Below, piece by piece: positions 27,826 through 38,601 of a stretch of DNA of 64,000 nucleotides. The position numbers were made by a program, and so were the translations under genes. A model generated the notes under the pieces. The model saw nothing but the letters and a program-made list of their open reading frames with translations, was not told the DNA's origin and ran no database searches. The stretch covers positions 3,038,001 through 3,102,000 of the forward strand of contig NZ_CP024011.1 of assembly GCF_002688565.1 (NCBI RefSeq), in the 5' to 3' direction. Within the stretch, counting starts at the first letter, position 1. Every line of letters starts with the position of its first letter. The DNA is from Acinetobacter sp. LoGeW2-3. GTDB taxonomy: Bacteria; Pseudomonadota; Gammaproteobacteria; Pseudomonadales; Moraxellaceae.

Positions 27826-29064
27826 TTAAGCAGGTACAAAGCTTTGTAAAACTTTTCCTTTGACCTTTTGGTTGATCAATGGTGTATTTTTACCTTGAGA
27901 TACGATGGTTTCTTTAGTTAAAGTCCATTCCAGCTCTGGATCCACCAGCACCCAACCCGCTTCCTGAATCCAGCGGTTCTGCATTTTCGCTACTGTTGCC
28001 GGCGCCAGGGTGACTTTCTCCACCCATTCCAGTGGGGTAAACAGACCTTCATTTACCAATTGCACACCGAATGGTACAAAAGTATCAAAAGCAGTAAAGC
28101 CCGGTTGAGTTTCAGCAAACGGTGCCATTTTTGCAGAACTGCTCAGTGGTTCGTGATGGGTACAGATCGCGTCAATCACACCAGATTTTACGCCTTGACG
28201 CAGTAATTCTTTATCAGCCTCAGAACGTAATGGCGGACGAACATGCGCAAGTGAATTAAAGCCATCAATCAATGCATCGGTCAAATGCAATTGATGCATT
28301 GCTACGTCACAGGTTACTGGTAAGCCTTTTTCTTTAGCGATCCGAATCAGTTCTACTGAAGCGCCACAAGACAATAGACCGAAGTGAGCACGTACTTTCG
28401 TTGCTTCAATCATGAGCAGATATTTGGCAATCGCAACGGTTTCAGCCAGTGCTGGAATCATTGGCAAGCCTTGGCGTGATGCAATAAAGCCTTCATGCAC
28501 ACAGCCATCTTTGGCAATTTGTGGTTCTTCTGCATAGAACACTACAGTCAGATTCAGACCTGCTGCATATTCTAGAGTACGAATCACGACGTCATCATCA
28601 GCAAACGGCGCATTGGCATTCGAAACTGCAGTACAGCCACCTTTTTTCAGACCGGCCATATTGGCAGGCTGATTGCCTTTCAAACCTTGAGTTTGCGCAC
28701 CAATTACTTCCAGATAGATACCACCATCCAGCATGGCTTTTTCAACTAGACCATGAATCAGCGCACCATTGTCCTGCACGATTGGCTTTGAATCTGGTGG
28801 AGTAAATACATGCAGAATACCGTTTTCACGTGCTGCTTTACCTTCAGATTTCAGCGTACCATGCTGTTGCTGGCCTGGTTCACGTAAACGTGCGCATAGA
28901 TCGACCATGGTTGGCATCAACCATTTGCCTTGTCCATCAATGGTCTCTAACACCTTCGTAGTTTCAGCAACACGCTTGCCATTTTCTAAATAAACAGTTT
29001 GTACGCTGTCGATTTTTTCGATTGGGTCTAGAACTCGAACATTCTCAATTTTAACAATAGACAT
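27826..29064 (-). CDS. pyrC': Dihydroorotase-like protein, non-catalytic PyrC' (PyrX)
   Basis: A 412-residue member of the dihydroorotase family that keeps the fold but not the metal site. The usual HxH of the opening DxHxHLREPG motif is C57-A-R59 (DLCARLREPG). The mid-protein HVCHVST motif reads RAHFGLLSC, and the TDHAP motif reads CTHHEP. In Pseudomonas such a subunit is needed to hold the aspartate transcarbamoylase complex together, without enzymatic activity. Its position 10 bases after pyrB fits that role. A catalytic dihydroorotase must be encoded elsewhere. AAGGAATAAGTC precedes the ATG. Confidence 0.92.
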   Translation of the reverse strand: MSIVKIENVRVLDPIEKIDSVQTVYLENGKRVAETTKVLETIDGQGKWLMPTMVDLCARLREPGQQQHGTLKSEGKAARENGILHVFTPPDSKPIVQDNGALIHGLVEKAMLDGGIYLEVIGAQTQGLKGNQPANMAGLKKGGCTAVSNANAPFADDDVVIRTLEYAAGLNLTVVFYAEEPQIAKDGCVHEGFIASRQGLPMIPALAETVAIAKYLLMIEATKVRAHFGLLSCGASVELIRIAKEKGLPVTCDVAMHQLHLTDALIDGFNSLAHVRPPLRSEADKELLRQGVKSGVIDAICTHHEPLSSSAKMAPFAETQPGFTAFDTFVPFGVQLVNEGLFTPLEWVEKVTLAPATVAKMQNRWIQEAGWVLVDPELEWTLTKETIVSQGKNTPLINQKVKGKVLQSFVPA

Positions 29065-29074
29065 GACTTATTCC

Positions 29075-30091
29075 TTATACCGCAATCGCTTCAATCAAAC
29101 CTTGTTCCTGGAGCTGGCCTTGCATTGAAAGTGCCAACACCGCCATACGTACCGCAATACCATTGGTCACCTGATGCAGAATCACGGACTGTGGACCATC
29201 GGCAATACTGGAATCAATTTCTACACCACGGTTCATTGGGCCTGGGTGCATCACGATGCAGTCCGGTTTAGCCAGTGCCAGACGTTCTTTGTTCAGACCG
29301 TACATTTTGTAGAATTCAGCTTGAGAAGACAGTGCTGGCGAATCAATGCGTTCGTTCTGGATACGCAAGGTAATGATCACGTCACAGTCTTTAATGCCAT
29401 CTTCCATGTTATTGAACAGACGCACTTCTGGACCGTAATCATCGAAACCATAAGGAAGCAAGGTATTTGGTGCAATCACACGGATATCTTTACAGCCTAA
29501 AGTTTGCAAGGCTGCAACATCAGAACGCGCGACACGTGAGTGTTTGATATCACCAATGATGGCAATTGAAATATCTTCAAAATTCTTTTTAGTCTCACGG
29601 CGAATGGTGAGCATATCCAGCATGGCTTGGGTTGGATGGGCGTGACGGCCATCACCTGCATTAATAATCGCGACATTTGGACACACATCTTTGGCAATAA
29701 AATGCGCTGCGCCTGAAGATGAATGACGTACCACGAAAATGTCTGCCGCCATTGCTTCTAGGTTCCACAAAGTATCGCGCAGCGTTTCACCTTTCGAGGT
29801 ACTTGAACGTGCGATATCAATATTCAGAACATTGGCAGATAGGCGCTTTGCAGCTGCTTCAAAAGTGGTACGGGTACGGGTAGAATTCTCGAAGAAGAGG
29901 TTCATTACCGTTCGCCCTTCGAGCAAATTATTGGTAATGAGCTGATTTTGGTCATTAAAAAAGGACGCCGCGGTGTCCAATATTTTTGTAAGAGTTTCTT
30001 TAGATAGACCTTCGATAGTCAAGAAGTGTTTTAGATTGCCTTCTTTATTGAGTTGAATCTGGCTCGGTGTATGCAATGCAGCCAAGTGCAT
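29075..30091 (-). CDS. pyrB: Aspartate carbamoyltransferase catalytic subunit
   Basis: A 338-residue enzyme that forms carbamoyl aspartate in pyrimidine synthesis. The carbamoyl-phosphate motif [13 protein letters not shown], the [12 protein letters not shown] loop, [16 protein letters not shown], and [11 protein letters not shown] are all present. The N-terminal extension before [11 protein letters not shown] matches the Pseudomonas-type class A enzyme that works with PyrC' and lacks PyrI. The ribosome binding site AAGGA is well placed. No clear pyrimidine attenuator was found upstream. Confidence 0.96.
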   Translation of the reverse strand: MHLAALHTPSQIQLNKEGNLKHFLTIEGLSKETLTKILDTAASFFNDQNQLITNNLLEGRTVMNLFFENSTRTRTTFEAAAKRLSANVLNIDIARSSTSKGETLRDTLWNLEAMAADIFVVRHSSSGAAHFIAKDVCPNVAIINAGDGRHAHPTQAMLDMLTIRRETKKNFEDISIAIIGDIKHSRVARSDVAALQTLGCKDIRVIAPNTLLPYGFDDYGPEVRLFNNMEDGIKDCDVIITLRIQNERIDSPALSSQAEFYKMYGLNKERLALAKPDCIVMHPGPMNRGVEIDSSIADGPQSVILHQVTNGIAVRMAVLALSMQGQLQEQGLIEAIAV

Positions 30092-30314
30092 GAGAGATTC
30101 CTTATACGTTAAGTCAACGTATTATACAGAGATTCACTCCTGTTCGCACTTGGGAAATCGGCTACTTGTACAAAAACCGACTTGATAATAAAAATTGATT
30201 TTGAAATTCCTATGTATTTTTTCAATAAGATAATTTAACTTTATTTTAATAGATCGATGTTTTGGCATTCTAAAATGAGTGCTTCAGTCTGGAGCATCCG
30301 CACTCATAACCAGA

Positions 30315-30641
30315 TTAGCGCAATGAGCCAATATAATGATGTGAAACCTGAGCACGATAGATATCTTCTTCTGTAGGTTCCACCCGAATCAAGTCTTCCT
30401 GACCCTGTCGATTTATTTCCGTTAAGGATTCATCTTGATCAGCAAATAGATTAAATACCTGTCTTAATTTTTCAACAAGTCGCAATAACTCATGATCTTG
30501 AGTAGCTTCAGCCAACTCAATCACATGCTTGGCATATTCCTTATTTTCAGACAGGTAAATTGCATCAATCACACGACCAGAAACGCGTCTTAAACGTGCG
30601 TAGATTAAAGTTGCAATTGAAAAGCTATCTCCGTTCACCAT
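30315..30641 (-). CDS. Small soluble protein, function unknown
   Basis: A 108-residue protein, mostly helical and acidic, without signal peptide or membrane segment. GGGGATTTAAA before the ATG is a good ribosome binding site and supports real translation. No family is recognised. It stands alone between pyrB (same strand, 223 bases) and the divergent rlmKL. Confidence 0.7.
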   Translation of the reverse strand: MVNGDSFSIATLIYARLRRVSGRVIDAIYLSENKEYAKHVIELAEATQDHELLRLVEKLRQVFNLFADQDESLTEINRQGQEDLIRVEPTEEDIYRAQVSHHYIGSLR

Positions 30642-30893
30642 TTTAAATCCCCAATATATTTAAAAAAGTGAGACCGCAGCCCCTCCCCAGTGGCTGCAGC
30701 CTCATATTTTATAAGGAGCAATTTCCATACCAATTTTATTCACTTATCACGTATTTAATATCTTTTTTATTGCACCGGGTTCATTGCGATGAAATTTCAG
30801 AGCCAATCGAAACAATTTCAAAAGCTTTAAAAGGCAAAATACGGTAAACTGAGCACAGTTTTTTTATTTATTCTTTTCCGGTCTCTCTATTTT

Positions 30894-33098
30894 ATGAATA
30901 CCTCTTCACGTTTAAGCAATTATTGGGTCACCTGTGCCGATGGTCTGGAAACCTTATTAGAAGAAGAAATCAAAGGTTTAGGTGTTCAGGATATTGAACG
31001 TTTCCCGGGTCGTCTGACCTTTAAAGGCACACTTGAAAATGCATATCGCATTTGTATGTGGTCTCGCCTCGCTTCTCGTGTCCTGATGCCAATCCATACG
31101 CATGAAATTGAATTCTCCCATGATGCGCGTGATGTGGCTGAAGAGCTTTATGAAGGTGCAATCAGCTTTGACTGGTCGCTTATTTTTGCACCACAAAGTA
31201 CCTTTGCAATTCGTCTGCATGTGGAACGTGATATTAAGGTCAATACCCAATTTGCCACTTTACGTGCTAAAGATGGTGTCGTAGATTCCTTTATGGAAGC
31301 TGTGGGCAAACGTCCAAGTATCGATACCAAACAGCCAGAAATCACCATGTATATTCTGGCGGGTAAAAAAGCGCATACCTACTGCCTGGATTTGTCGGGT
31401 GACTCACTGCATAAACGTGGCTACCGCCGCTTTATGACCGAAGCGCCAATCAAGGAAAACCTGGCAGCTGCGATTCTGCAAAAAGGCGGTCTGAAAGACA
31501 TCAATCCGGATATCGTGGTTGATCCGATGTGCGGTTCAGGTACCTTTATTATTGAATCTTTAATGATTCTGACTGATCGCGCACCTGGTCTGGTACGTCG
31601 TTTCGGCTTTAATGGCTGGAATGGTCATAATCATGAATTATGGATGGAAATCAAAGCTGAAGCTGCTGAACGCCATAAAGCTGCGCTGGAAAATCCATTA
31701 CCAAAATTCTATGCCTTTGATGCCGACTGGGAAGCGGTTAAAGCTACCAAGCAAAACATCATTGCGGCAGGTTTTGAATCAGCGCTCGACCAGATCATGA
31801 TCGAAGAACGTACTTTAAATGACTGGCCGGACTTCCAGGCTGAAGGCAAGAAGGCCTTCTTCGTAACCAACCCACCTTATGGTGAGCGTTTAGGTGATAA
31901 GGCTTCTAACCGCGCATTGTATTTGGGTCTGTCTAATCTGCTACAGAAGAATTTCCCGAATCAGAAAGCAGCTGTGATTGCATCCCAAGTTGAACAAGCA
32001 GATGTTTTAGCTTTCAATGATCCGCAAATTCTACGTCTGATGAACGGTAAATTACCGATTTACATTCGTTTCGGTACAGTTAAACCAGCAGCAGTGGTAC
32101 GCTCATTCCTGGAAAGCTGGCAGCCACAGCAATTTGAGCCAATCGAAGGTGCGATGGAATTTGCTAACCGTCTGACCAAGAATATGCAAACCCTGAAAAA
32201 ATGGGCTGTGAAAGAAAATATTCACTGTCTACGTTTGTACGATGCCGATCTGCCTGACTTTAATGTCGCAGTAGACCTATATGGTGAACGCCTGCACGTT
32301 CAGGAATATGCACCACCGAAAAAAATTGATCCTGAAAAAGCCAAAAAACGTTTTAACCTTGCACTACAAGCGATTCGTGCTGTGACTGGTTTAGGCCGTG
32401 ATGCGATCTTCATTAAGACTCGTGCCCGTCAGGAAGGTAAAAACCAGTACACCAAACAAAGTACTGCGTCTAAACGTTTTATCGTGCAAGAAGGTCAAGC
32501 CAAAATTCTGGTGAACTTAACGGATTATCTAGATACCGGTCTGTTCCTGGATCACCGTCAAATGCGTCTGCGCATTGCCCGTGAAGCCAAAGGTAAGCAC
32601 TTCCTGAATCTGTACAGCTATACTTCTACGGCGAGCTTACATGCGGCTTTAGGTGGTGCAGCAAGTACAACTAGTGTGGATTTATCTAATACGTATCTGA
32701 ACTGGTCTAAAGAAAACTTCGTTCTGAATGGTCTGACTGTCGATCATGCCGATCAGCAGCATCAATTCTTTGCTTCTGACTGTTTCGAATGGTTGAAAGA
32801 AGGTCATGAGCAATATGAGCTGATCTTTATTGATCCACCGACATTCTCAAACTCGAAGAAGTTCTACGGTACTTTTGATGTACAGCGCGACCATCTATCT
32901 TTGATTAAACGCGCGATGAACCGTTTAACCACTGATGGTACCTTGTACTTCTCAAATAACTATCGTGGCTTTGAAATGGACGAAGAGATTCTGGCATTCT
33001 ACGACGTAGAAGAAATCACCCACGAAACCATCGGTCCTGATTTCAAGCGTAATCAGAAGATCCACCGTGCATGGAAAATTACTCATCCAAAAATGTAA
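30894..33098 (+). CDS. rlmKL: Bifunctional 23S rRNA m2G2445 / m7G2069 methyltransferase
   Basis: A 734-residue two-enzyme fusion acting on 23S rRNA. The N-terminal half has a THUMP domain (about 50-160) and the RlmL methyltransferase with DPMCGSGTFIIE and FVTNPPYGERLG (NPPY motif for m2G). The C-terminal half is RlmK with NLYSYTSTASLHAALGGA and FIDPPTFSNSKK. Length and order match E. coli RlmKL (702). It is transcribed alone and ends at a terminator shared with clpB. Confidence 0.97.
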   Translation: MNTSSRLSNYWVTCADGLETLLEEEIKGLGVQDIERFPGRLTFKGTLENAYRICMWSRLASRVLMPIHTHEIEFSHDARDVAEELYEGAISFDWSLIFAPQSTFAIRLHVERDIKVNTQFATLRAKDGVVDSFMEAVGKRPSIDTKQPEITMYILAGKKAHTYCLDLSGDSLHKRGYRRFMTEAPIKENLAAAILQKGGLKDINPDIVVDPMCGSGTFIIESLMILTDRAPGLVRRFGFNGWNGHNHELWMEIKAEAAERHKAALENPLPKFYAFDADWEAVKATKQNIIAAGFESALDQIMIEERTLNDWPDFQAEGKKAFFVTNPPYGERLGDKASNRALYLGLSNLLQKNFPNQKAAVIASQVEQADVLAFNDPQILRLMNGKLPIYIRFGTVKPAAVVRSFLESWQPQQFEPIEGAMEFANRLTKNMQTLKKWAVKENIHCLRLYDADLPDFNVAVDLYGERLHVQEYAPPKKIDPEKAKKRFNLALQAIRAVTGLGRDAIFIKTRARQEGKNQYTKQSTASKRFIVQEGQAKILVNLTDYLDTGLFLDHRQMRLRIAREAKGKHFLNLYSYTSTASLHAALGGAASTTSVDLSNTYLNWSKENFVLNGLTVDHADQQHQFFASDCFEWLKEGHEQYELIFIDPPTFSNSKKFYGTFDVQRDHLSLIKRAMNRLTTDGTLYFSNNYRGFEMDEEILAFYDVEEITHETIGPDFKRNQKIHRAWKITHPKM

Positions 33099-33202
33099 TA
33101 TGATTGAGAATTAACTTCTTTCATCACGATTTACACCCTCTTTCTTTTTCTCCCATAGGGAGAAATGAAAAGTGGTGCGATGAAAGAAGTAAATACCATA
33201 TA

Positions 33203-33228
33203 AAAAACCCAGCCTAGGCTGGGTTTTT
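33203..33228. terminator. Bidirectional terminator between rlmKL and clpB
   Basis: AAAAACCCAGCC and its exact inverted copy meet at a CCTAGG centre, between convergent stops; A and T runs serve both strands. Confidence 0.92.
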
Positions 33229-33246
33229 CTTTTCAATGATCACGGA

Positions 33247-35826
33247 TTAATTGAGCTTCATTTTATCAAAGACCAATTCACCATTTTCAGCGCTAACCAC
33301 AATGGTATCGCCCGGGTTGAATTTACCTTCAAGAATGTTTTGTGCCAAACCATTTTCAATACGTTGCTGGATTGCACGTTTCAGTGGACGAGCACCGTAT
33401 AATGGATCGAAGCCGACATCGATCAACTGATCGAAAGCACTGTCTTCCACGGATAAGCGCAAGTCGCGTTCTGCCAGACGTTGACGTAGACGGTTCAACT
33501 GGATATCGGCAATACCACGGATCTGTGCTTTTTCCAGAGAGTGGAACACCACAATCTCATCGATACGGTTAATGAATTCTGGACGGAAGTGTTCCGATAC
33601 CGCATTCATCACCACACTACGCACTTCATCTCGTGTAGCACCGCTGCCCAGTTCACGCACATCGCTTGAACCCAGGTTAGAGGTCATCACGATCACAGTG
33701 TTCTTGAAGTCCACCACGCGACCTTGTGAGTCAGTTAGACGACCATCATCCAGCACTTGCAGCAGGATGTTAAATACATCTGGATGCGCTTTCTCGACCT
33801 CATCGAACAGCAGCACGCTATATGGTTTACGACGTACTGCTTCAGTCAATATACCACCTTCTTCATAACCGACATAGCCCGGAGGCGCACCAACCAAACG
33901 GCTTACCGAATGTTTTTCCATAAATTCCGACATATCGATACGGATCATCGCATCATCACTGTCGAACAGGAAGTTCGCTAAGGCTTTAGTTAACTCAGTC
34001 TTACCGACCCCTGTTGGGCCAAGGAACAGGAATGAACCACTTGGGCGATTTGGATCAGACAATCCGGCACGGGAACGGCGTACTGCATTCGATACTGCCA
34101 CCACAGCTTCATCCTGACCGACGACACGGTTATGCAGAAATTCTTCCATATGCAACAGTTTCTCACGTTCACCCTGCATCATTTTCGATACAGGGATACC
34201 GGTTGCTGCGCTCACCACTTCTGCAATTTCATTGTCAGTGACTTTGTCACGCAACAGTTTTGGCGCTTCACTTTCTTCAGCTGCTTCAATGCGTTCCAGC
34301 TGTTTCTGCAACTCTGGAATCACACCATATTGATAACGTGCCGCTTCCGCCAGATCACCTTCACGTTGTGCCTTTTCTAATGCAATACGTGCTTGGTCCA
34401 GTTTCACCTGAATGTCTTTGTTACCAGCAACCAAGGCTTTGTCTGCACGCCAGATTTCTTCCAGCTCGCTGTACTCTTTCTCTACAGTGGCAATCTGCTC
34501 TTCCAGATGTTTCACTTCGCCTTGCGCACCAGAATCTTCGTCTTTTTTCACCGCTTCAAGCTGCATTTTCAGCTGAATCAGACGGCGTTCCAGTTTATCC
34601 AAGGCTTCTGGCTTAGAATCCAGCTCCATTTTGATACGTGAAGCTGCCTCATCAATCAGGTCAATCGCTTTGTCTGGCAATTGACGATCGGTGATGTAAC
34701 GATGTGACATTTTTGCAGCCGCGATAATGGCTGAGTCTAGAATCTGTACACCATGGTGAGTGGCATAACGGTCTTTCAGCCCACGCAGAATCGCAATGGT
34801 ATCTTCGACACTTGGTTCATCCACCAGCACTTTCTGGAAACGACGTTCTAGAGCCGCATCTTTTTCAATGTACTGACGGTATTCATCCAGTGTAGTCGCA
34901 CCAACACAACGTAGCTCACCACGTGCTAATGCTGGTTTCAGCATGTTACCCGCATCCATGGCGCCATCACCTTTACCGGCACCGACCAGTGTATGCAGCT
35001 CGTCGATGAATAGGATGATTTCACCTTCGTGTTTGGCTAAGTCTTTCAGAACGGCTTTTAGACGTTCTTCAAACTCACCACGATATTTGGCACCCGCCAG
35101 CAATGAACCCAAGTCCAGTGACAAAACACGTTTACCTTTCAGTCCTTCTGGAACTTCGCCATTCACAATACGTTGTGCCAGACCTTCGACAATCGCTGTT
35201 TTACCGACACCTGGTTCACCAATCAGTACCGGGTTATTTTTGGTACGGCGTGACAAGACCTGAATGGTACGGCGAATTTCATCATCACGACCAATCACAG
35301 GATCGAGTTTGCCTTGCATGGCACGTTCGGTCAGGTCAATGGTGTATTTATTTAAAGAGTCACGTTGATCTTCATGATTATTGCTCATGACTTTTTCATT
35401 GCCTCGAATTTGATGAATAACTTGTTTTAAGGTCTCAGCTTTAACACCCACTTCACTTAACAGTGATTTGGTTTTGCCTGTTTCGGCCAGTGCCAACAGC
35501 ACCCAGTCAGTAGAGAGAAATTCGTCCCCTGCTTTTTGGGCAAAACTGTCTGCCAGATGCAGTACTTTGGCTGCTTCAGGGCTGAGGTTAATGTCACCAG
35601 TGGATTGACTTAAAGTCGGTGCGTTACTCAGCGCAGTTTGCAGTTTAGTCTGCAAGTCACGTAAGTTGGCACCTGCCTGTTGCAGCAGACTGATATTAGA
35701 TGATTCATCTAACAGGGTTGCCAGAATGTGAATACCGTCAATAGATGCATGATCCTTACCCATTGCTAAGGATTGAGCATCGGAAAGGGTTTGCTGCAGG
35801 CGATTTGTAAATTTTTCAAAGCGCAT
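33247..35826 (-). CDS. clpB: ATP-dependent disaggregase ClpB
   Basis: An 859-residue Hsp100 chaperone that works with DnaK to rescue aggregated proteins. It has the N-terminal Clp repeat domain (1-145), a first AAA+ module with GEPGVGKT and a middle coiled-coil domain (about 410-525), and a second AAA+ module with GPTGVGKT and [12 protein letters not shown]. There is no ClpP-docking loop, as expected for ClpB. A sigma-32 promoter lies just upstream and its regulator rpoH is also in this window. Confidence 0.98.
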   Translation of the reverse strand: MRFEKFTNRLQQTLSDAQSLAMGKDHASIDGIHILATLLDESSNISLLQQAGANLRDLQTKLQTALSNAPTLSQSTGDINLSPEAAKVLHLADSFAQKAGDEFLSTDWVLLALAETGKTKSLLSEVGVKAETLKQVIHQIRGNEKVMSNNHEDQRDSLNKYTIDLTERAMQGKLDPVIGRDDEIRRTIQVLSRRTKNNPVLIGEPGVGKTAIVEGLAQRIVNGEVPEGLKGKRVLSLDLGSLLAGAKYRGEFEERLKAVLKDLAKHEGEIILFIDELHTLVGAGKGDGAMDAGNMLKPALARGELRCVGATTLDEYRQYIEKDAALERRFQKVLVDEPSVEDTIAILRGLKDRYATHHGVQILDSAIIAAAKMSHRYITDRQLPDKAIDLIDEAASRIKMELDSKPEALDKLERRLIQLKMQLEAVKKDEDSGAQGEVKHLEEQIATVEKEYSELEEIWRADKALVAGNKDIQVKLDQARIALEKAQREGDLAEAARYQYGVIPELQKQLERIEAAEESEAPKLLRDKVTDNEIAEVVSAATGIPVSKMMQGEREKLLHMEEFLHNRVVGQDEAVVAVSNAVRRSRAGLSDPNRPSGSFLFLGPTGVGKTELTKALANFLFDSDDAMIRIDMSEFMEKHSVSRLVGAPPGYVGYEEGGILTEAVRRKPYSVLLFDEVEKAHPDVFNILLQVLDDGRLTDSQGRVVDFKNTVIVMTSNLGSSDVRELGSGATRDEVRSVVMNAVSEHFRPEFINRIDEIVVFHSLEKAQIRGIADIQLNRLRQRLAERDLRLSVEDSAFDQLIDVGFDPLYGARPLKRAIQQRIENGLAQNILEGKFNPGDTIVVSAENGELVFDKMKLN

Positions 35827-35865
35827 TATTGTTATTCCTCACAACAAATTTTTAACTTAATTCAT

Positions 35866-35893
35866 ATATGGGAGCAGGCGCACAAATTTCAAA
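35866..35893 (-). promoter_or_regulatory. Sigma-32 (heat-shock) promoter of clpB
   Basis: On the minus strand TTTGAAA (35893-35887) and TCCCATAT (from 35873) match the sigma-32 elements CTTGAAA and CCCCATnT, with 13 bases between TTTGAAA and TCCCAT. The predicted start of transcription lies about 35 bases before the clpB ATG. Confidence 0.8.
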
Positions 35894-36030
35894 TAAAATT
35901 TTATATATTTTTCAAAAACTTAATATAAATAATGGGTAGTCTTCAATAATAATATTGGTATGCTCAAATCATATTTCAAGTGAGCTAAGAAGAATTATTA
36001 TTAGGCTATAAAATTAATCATGTGAAATAG

Positions 36031-36058
36031 AAAAAGCCTTTATCAATAAAGGCCTTTT
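36031..36058 (-). terminator. Terminator of the tas-like gene
   Basis: On the minus strand GCCTTTAT-TG-ATAAAGGC is followed by five T, 20 bases beyond the stop. Confidence 0.8.
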
Positions 36059-36077
36059 CAAAATAAAATCGCAAAAA

Positions 36078-37127
36078 TTATGGTGCTGGATTTGGCTGCT
36101 GACGGTGAATCGCTTCAATACCTTGTAAGACTTCTTCAGACAGATTCACGTCAAACGCCTGAATATTTTCTTTGAGCTGATCCAGATTGGTTGCACCAAT
36201 AATGGTACTAGTCACGAAGAACTGCTGTTTAATGAAAGCCAGTGACAACTGGGTTAATGTCAGGCCATGCTGCTCAGCCAGTTGTGCATACTGCTCGACT
36301 GCCCATTCACTTTCAGGATTACTATAACGGCTAAAGCGAGAGAACAAAGTGACACGGGCATTGGCTGGACGCGCACCATTGCGGAATTTACCGGTCAGAT
36401 AACCAAATGCCAGTGGTGAATAAGCCAGTAAGCCTACACCTTCATATTTGGCGATTTCTGACATGCCAATTTCATAAGTACGGTTCAGCAAGCTATAAGG
36501 ATTTTGCACACTGACAAATTTAGAAAGACCCAGCTTTTCTGCCAAATGCAGGAACTTCATGGTGCCCCAAGGCGTTTCATTCGATAGACCGATATAGCGA
36601 ATACGACCTTTCTTGATTTCATCATGTAAAGCGGTCAGGGTTTCTTCTAGATCAGTGACTGCACGATCTTCTGCTGCTTCAGCATTGCCATAACCGAGCT
36701 TGCCAAAGAAATTAGCTGGACGTTGTGGCCAGTGCAATTGGTAAAGGTCGATATAATCAGTCTGCAAACGTGCAAGCGAGTTATCAATTGCAGCAGAAAT
36801 CTCCGAAGCCACAAACTTGGTTTGGCCATCACGGATATGGCTACCACCTTGCGATGGACCAGCAATTTTAGAGGCTAAAAATAGTTTGTCACGACCACCA
36901 CGTGATGCAATCCAGTTTCCGATAATGCGTTCTGTGGCACCTTGGGTTTCCGGTTTTGGTGGCACCGGGTACATTTCCGCAGTATCCCAAAAGTACAACC
37001 CTTGATCCAGTGCATAATCGAGCTGTTCAAAAGCTTGTTCTTGGGTATTTTGCTCACCAAAGGTCATGGTACCCAAACAAATTTCTGGAAGTAAAATGCC
37101 TGTATCTGCAAGTGGTTTGAATTGCAT
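36078..37127 (-). CDS. tas: Aldo/keto reductase, Tas-like
   Basis: A 349-residue NADPH-dependent TIM-barrel reductase. It shows FWDTAEMYPVPPKPETQG (catalytic Asp and Tyr), the conserved lysine in LFLASKIAG, the histidine in YQLHWPQR and the C-terminal STIIGATNLDQLKENI cofactor motif. Close in length and motif set to E. coli Tas (346). The physiological substrate is unknown. Confidence 0.9.
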   Translation of the reverse strand: MQFKPLADTGILLPEICLGTMTFGEQNTQEQAFEQLDYALDQGLYFWDTAEMYPVPPKPETQGATERIIGNWIASRGGRDKLFLASKIAGPSQGGSHIRDGQTKFVASEISAAIDNSLARLQTDYIDLYQLHWPQRPANFFGKLGYGNAEAAEDRAVTDLEETLTALHDEIKKGRIRYIGLSNETPWGTMKFLHLAEKLGLSKFVSVQNPYSLLNRTYEIGMSEIAKYEGVGLLAYSPLAFGYLTGKFRNGARPANARVTLFSRFSRYSNPESEWAVEQYAQLAEQHGLTLTQLSLAFIKQQFFVTSTIIGATNLDQLKENIQAFDVNLSEEVLQGIEAIHRQQPNPAP

Positions 37128-37262
37128 GAATAATCCCTGTCTATTCTAGATTCGACTTATCGTACTAAAGTGCCCATAGAGTATAGAAGGAAAGCGACTG
37201 GCTGAAATCATCTTTTCTGAGAAGTTTGTTCTTATTTGTGATGTTGAATTTTTAGCAGACAT

Positions 37263-37287
37263 AAAAAAAGCAAACCCTGAGGCTTGC
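37263..37287 (-). terminator. Terminator of the vfr-like gene
   Basis: On the minus strand GCAAGCC-TCAG-GGTTTGC with seven T after it, 21 bases beyond the stop. Confidence 0.75.
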
Positions 37288-37307
37288 CCTTTTATCAAAA
37301 TCGAAGC

Positions 37308-38012
37308 TTATTCTTCAGATTCATCTTCAGCTGGCACTTCATTTTGTTCTAATGAAGCATCAAAGATCAGAATTGCTTTACCATCCGTTTCGATCATGCC
37401 TTGCTCTTCCAGCGTTTTCAGCACACGCCCCACCATTTCACGGGAACAGCCCACGATACGGCCAATTTCCTGACGAGTAATACGGATCTGACGGCCATTT
37501 GGCAGAATCATCGCTTCAGGCTGAGCTGAAAGATCAATCAGACAACGTGCAATACGACCAGAAACATCGATAAATGCCAGGTCAGTTACTTTACGCGTGG
37601 TGTTCTTCAGACGTCGAACCAGCTGGGCAAATACCGCATAACTTAAGTCAGGATATTGCTTGCTGAGTTCATGGAAGTTTTCGTAGGTAATTTCCGCAAT
37701 TTCACAAACGTCACGCGTACGCACTTCTGCAGTACGTTGTGGATTTGCTTCGAATAAACCCATTTCCCCAAAAAAGTCACCCGCATTCAAATATGCTACG
37801 ACAATTTCACGCTCATCATCTTCACGAAGAATGATCGATACAGACCCCTTCAGAATCAAATATAAAGATTTAGATTCTGTTCCTGCATCAACGATCGTTG
37901 TACGTTTTGGGTAACGGTTGATATATGCACGTTTTAATAATGCCTTCACGGATTCTGGTAATTGCCCCGGAGAAAGTGCATCTGTGCTTAATTGTGAAAA
38001 GTTTGAAGTCAT
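37308..38012 (-). CDS. vfr: Crp/Vfr-family cyclic-nucleotide-binding transcription regulator
   Basis: A 234-residue regulator with an N-terminal cyclic-nucleotide domain (phosphate cassette FGEMGLFEANPQRTAEV, including the conserved Glu and Arg) and a C-terminal winged helix whose recognition region RQEIGRIVGCSREMVGRVL is nearly that of E. coli CRP, so it should read CRP-type sites. The frame reaches back to a GTG at 38051, but MTSNFSQLSTD from the ATG at 38012 is the more natural start. The acidic tail (EVPAEDESEE) is not part of the CRP fold. A YhfA-like OsmC gene is divergent, as beside crp in E. coli. Vfr-type proteins control type IV pili and virulence in Pseudomonas. Confidence 0.9.
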   Translation of the reverse strand: MTSNFSQLSTDALSPGQLPESVKALLKRAYINRYPKRTTIVDAGTESKSLYLILKGSVSIILREDDEREIVVAYLNAGDFFGEMGLFEANPQRTAEVRTRDVCEIAEITYENFHELSKQYPDLSYAVFAQLVRRLKNTTRKVTDLAFIDVSGRIARCLIDLSAQPEAMILPNGRQIRITRQEIGRIVGCSREMVGRVLKTLEEQGMIETDGKAILIFDASLEQNEVPAEDESEE

Positions 38013-38160
38013 GCTTAACAGTTCCAAATAAGGATAATTTTTAGATCGCACAAGACCTAATGTGAACTTGTCACACAGAGGGAATGAAATTCCTTATCAA
38101 CCCAATTTATGTTAGTGTACAGTTACTTCGTAAATTTATAGCTTTTTTTAGGTAGTTGCA

Positions 38161-38583
38161 ATGCAAACAAGTGTACATTGGCTAGAGAATGTTGCTTTTG
38201 AAGCAAAAACTCAAAGTGGTCATACTGTGATTATGGATGGCTCGCCAGAATACGGTGGTGAGAACCGTGGTCCTCGCCCAATGGAACTATTATTAACCGG
38301 TTTGGGCGGTTGTGCTTCGTTTGATATTGTCACCATTTTAAAGAAAGCGCGTCAGGACATTACCGACGTTCGTTGTGAACTCAAAGCAGAACGCGCAGAT
38401 GCGATTCCTGCAGTATTTACGAAGATTCACCTGCATTTTGTAGTGACGGGTAAAGGTGTTAAAGAGAAGCAAGTGGCGAAAGCTGTCGAGCTTTCTGCCG
38501 AAAAATACTGCTCAGCAAGCAAAATGCTGTCTGATGGTGGTGTAGAAATCACGCATGATTTTGAAATTATTGAAGCTGAATAA
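38161..38583 (+). CDS. OsmC family protein (YhfA-like)
   Basis: A 140-residue cytoplasmic protein with the OsmC fold: GGENRGPRPMELLLTGLGGCASFDIV carries the first conserved cysteine and KYCSASKML the second. OsmC/Ohr proteins reduce organic peroxides through these cysteines; the YhfA subgroup is less studied. It is divergent from the crp/vfr-like gene with a short shared promoter region. Confidence 0.9.
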   Translation: MQTSVHWLENVAFEAKTQSGHTVIMDGSPEYGGENRGPRPMELLLTGLGGCASFDIVTILKKARQDITDVRCELKAERADAIPAVFTKIHLHFVVTGKGVKEKQVAKAVELSAEKYCSASKMLSDGGVEITHDFEIIEAE

Positions 38584-38601
38584 TACTGCTGATTTAAGTA
38601 T

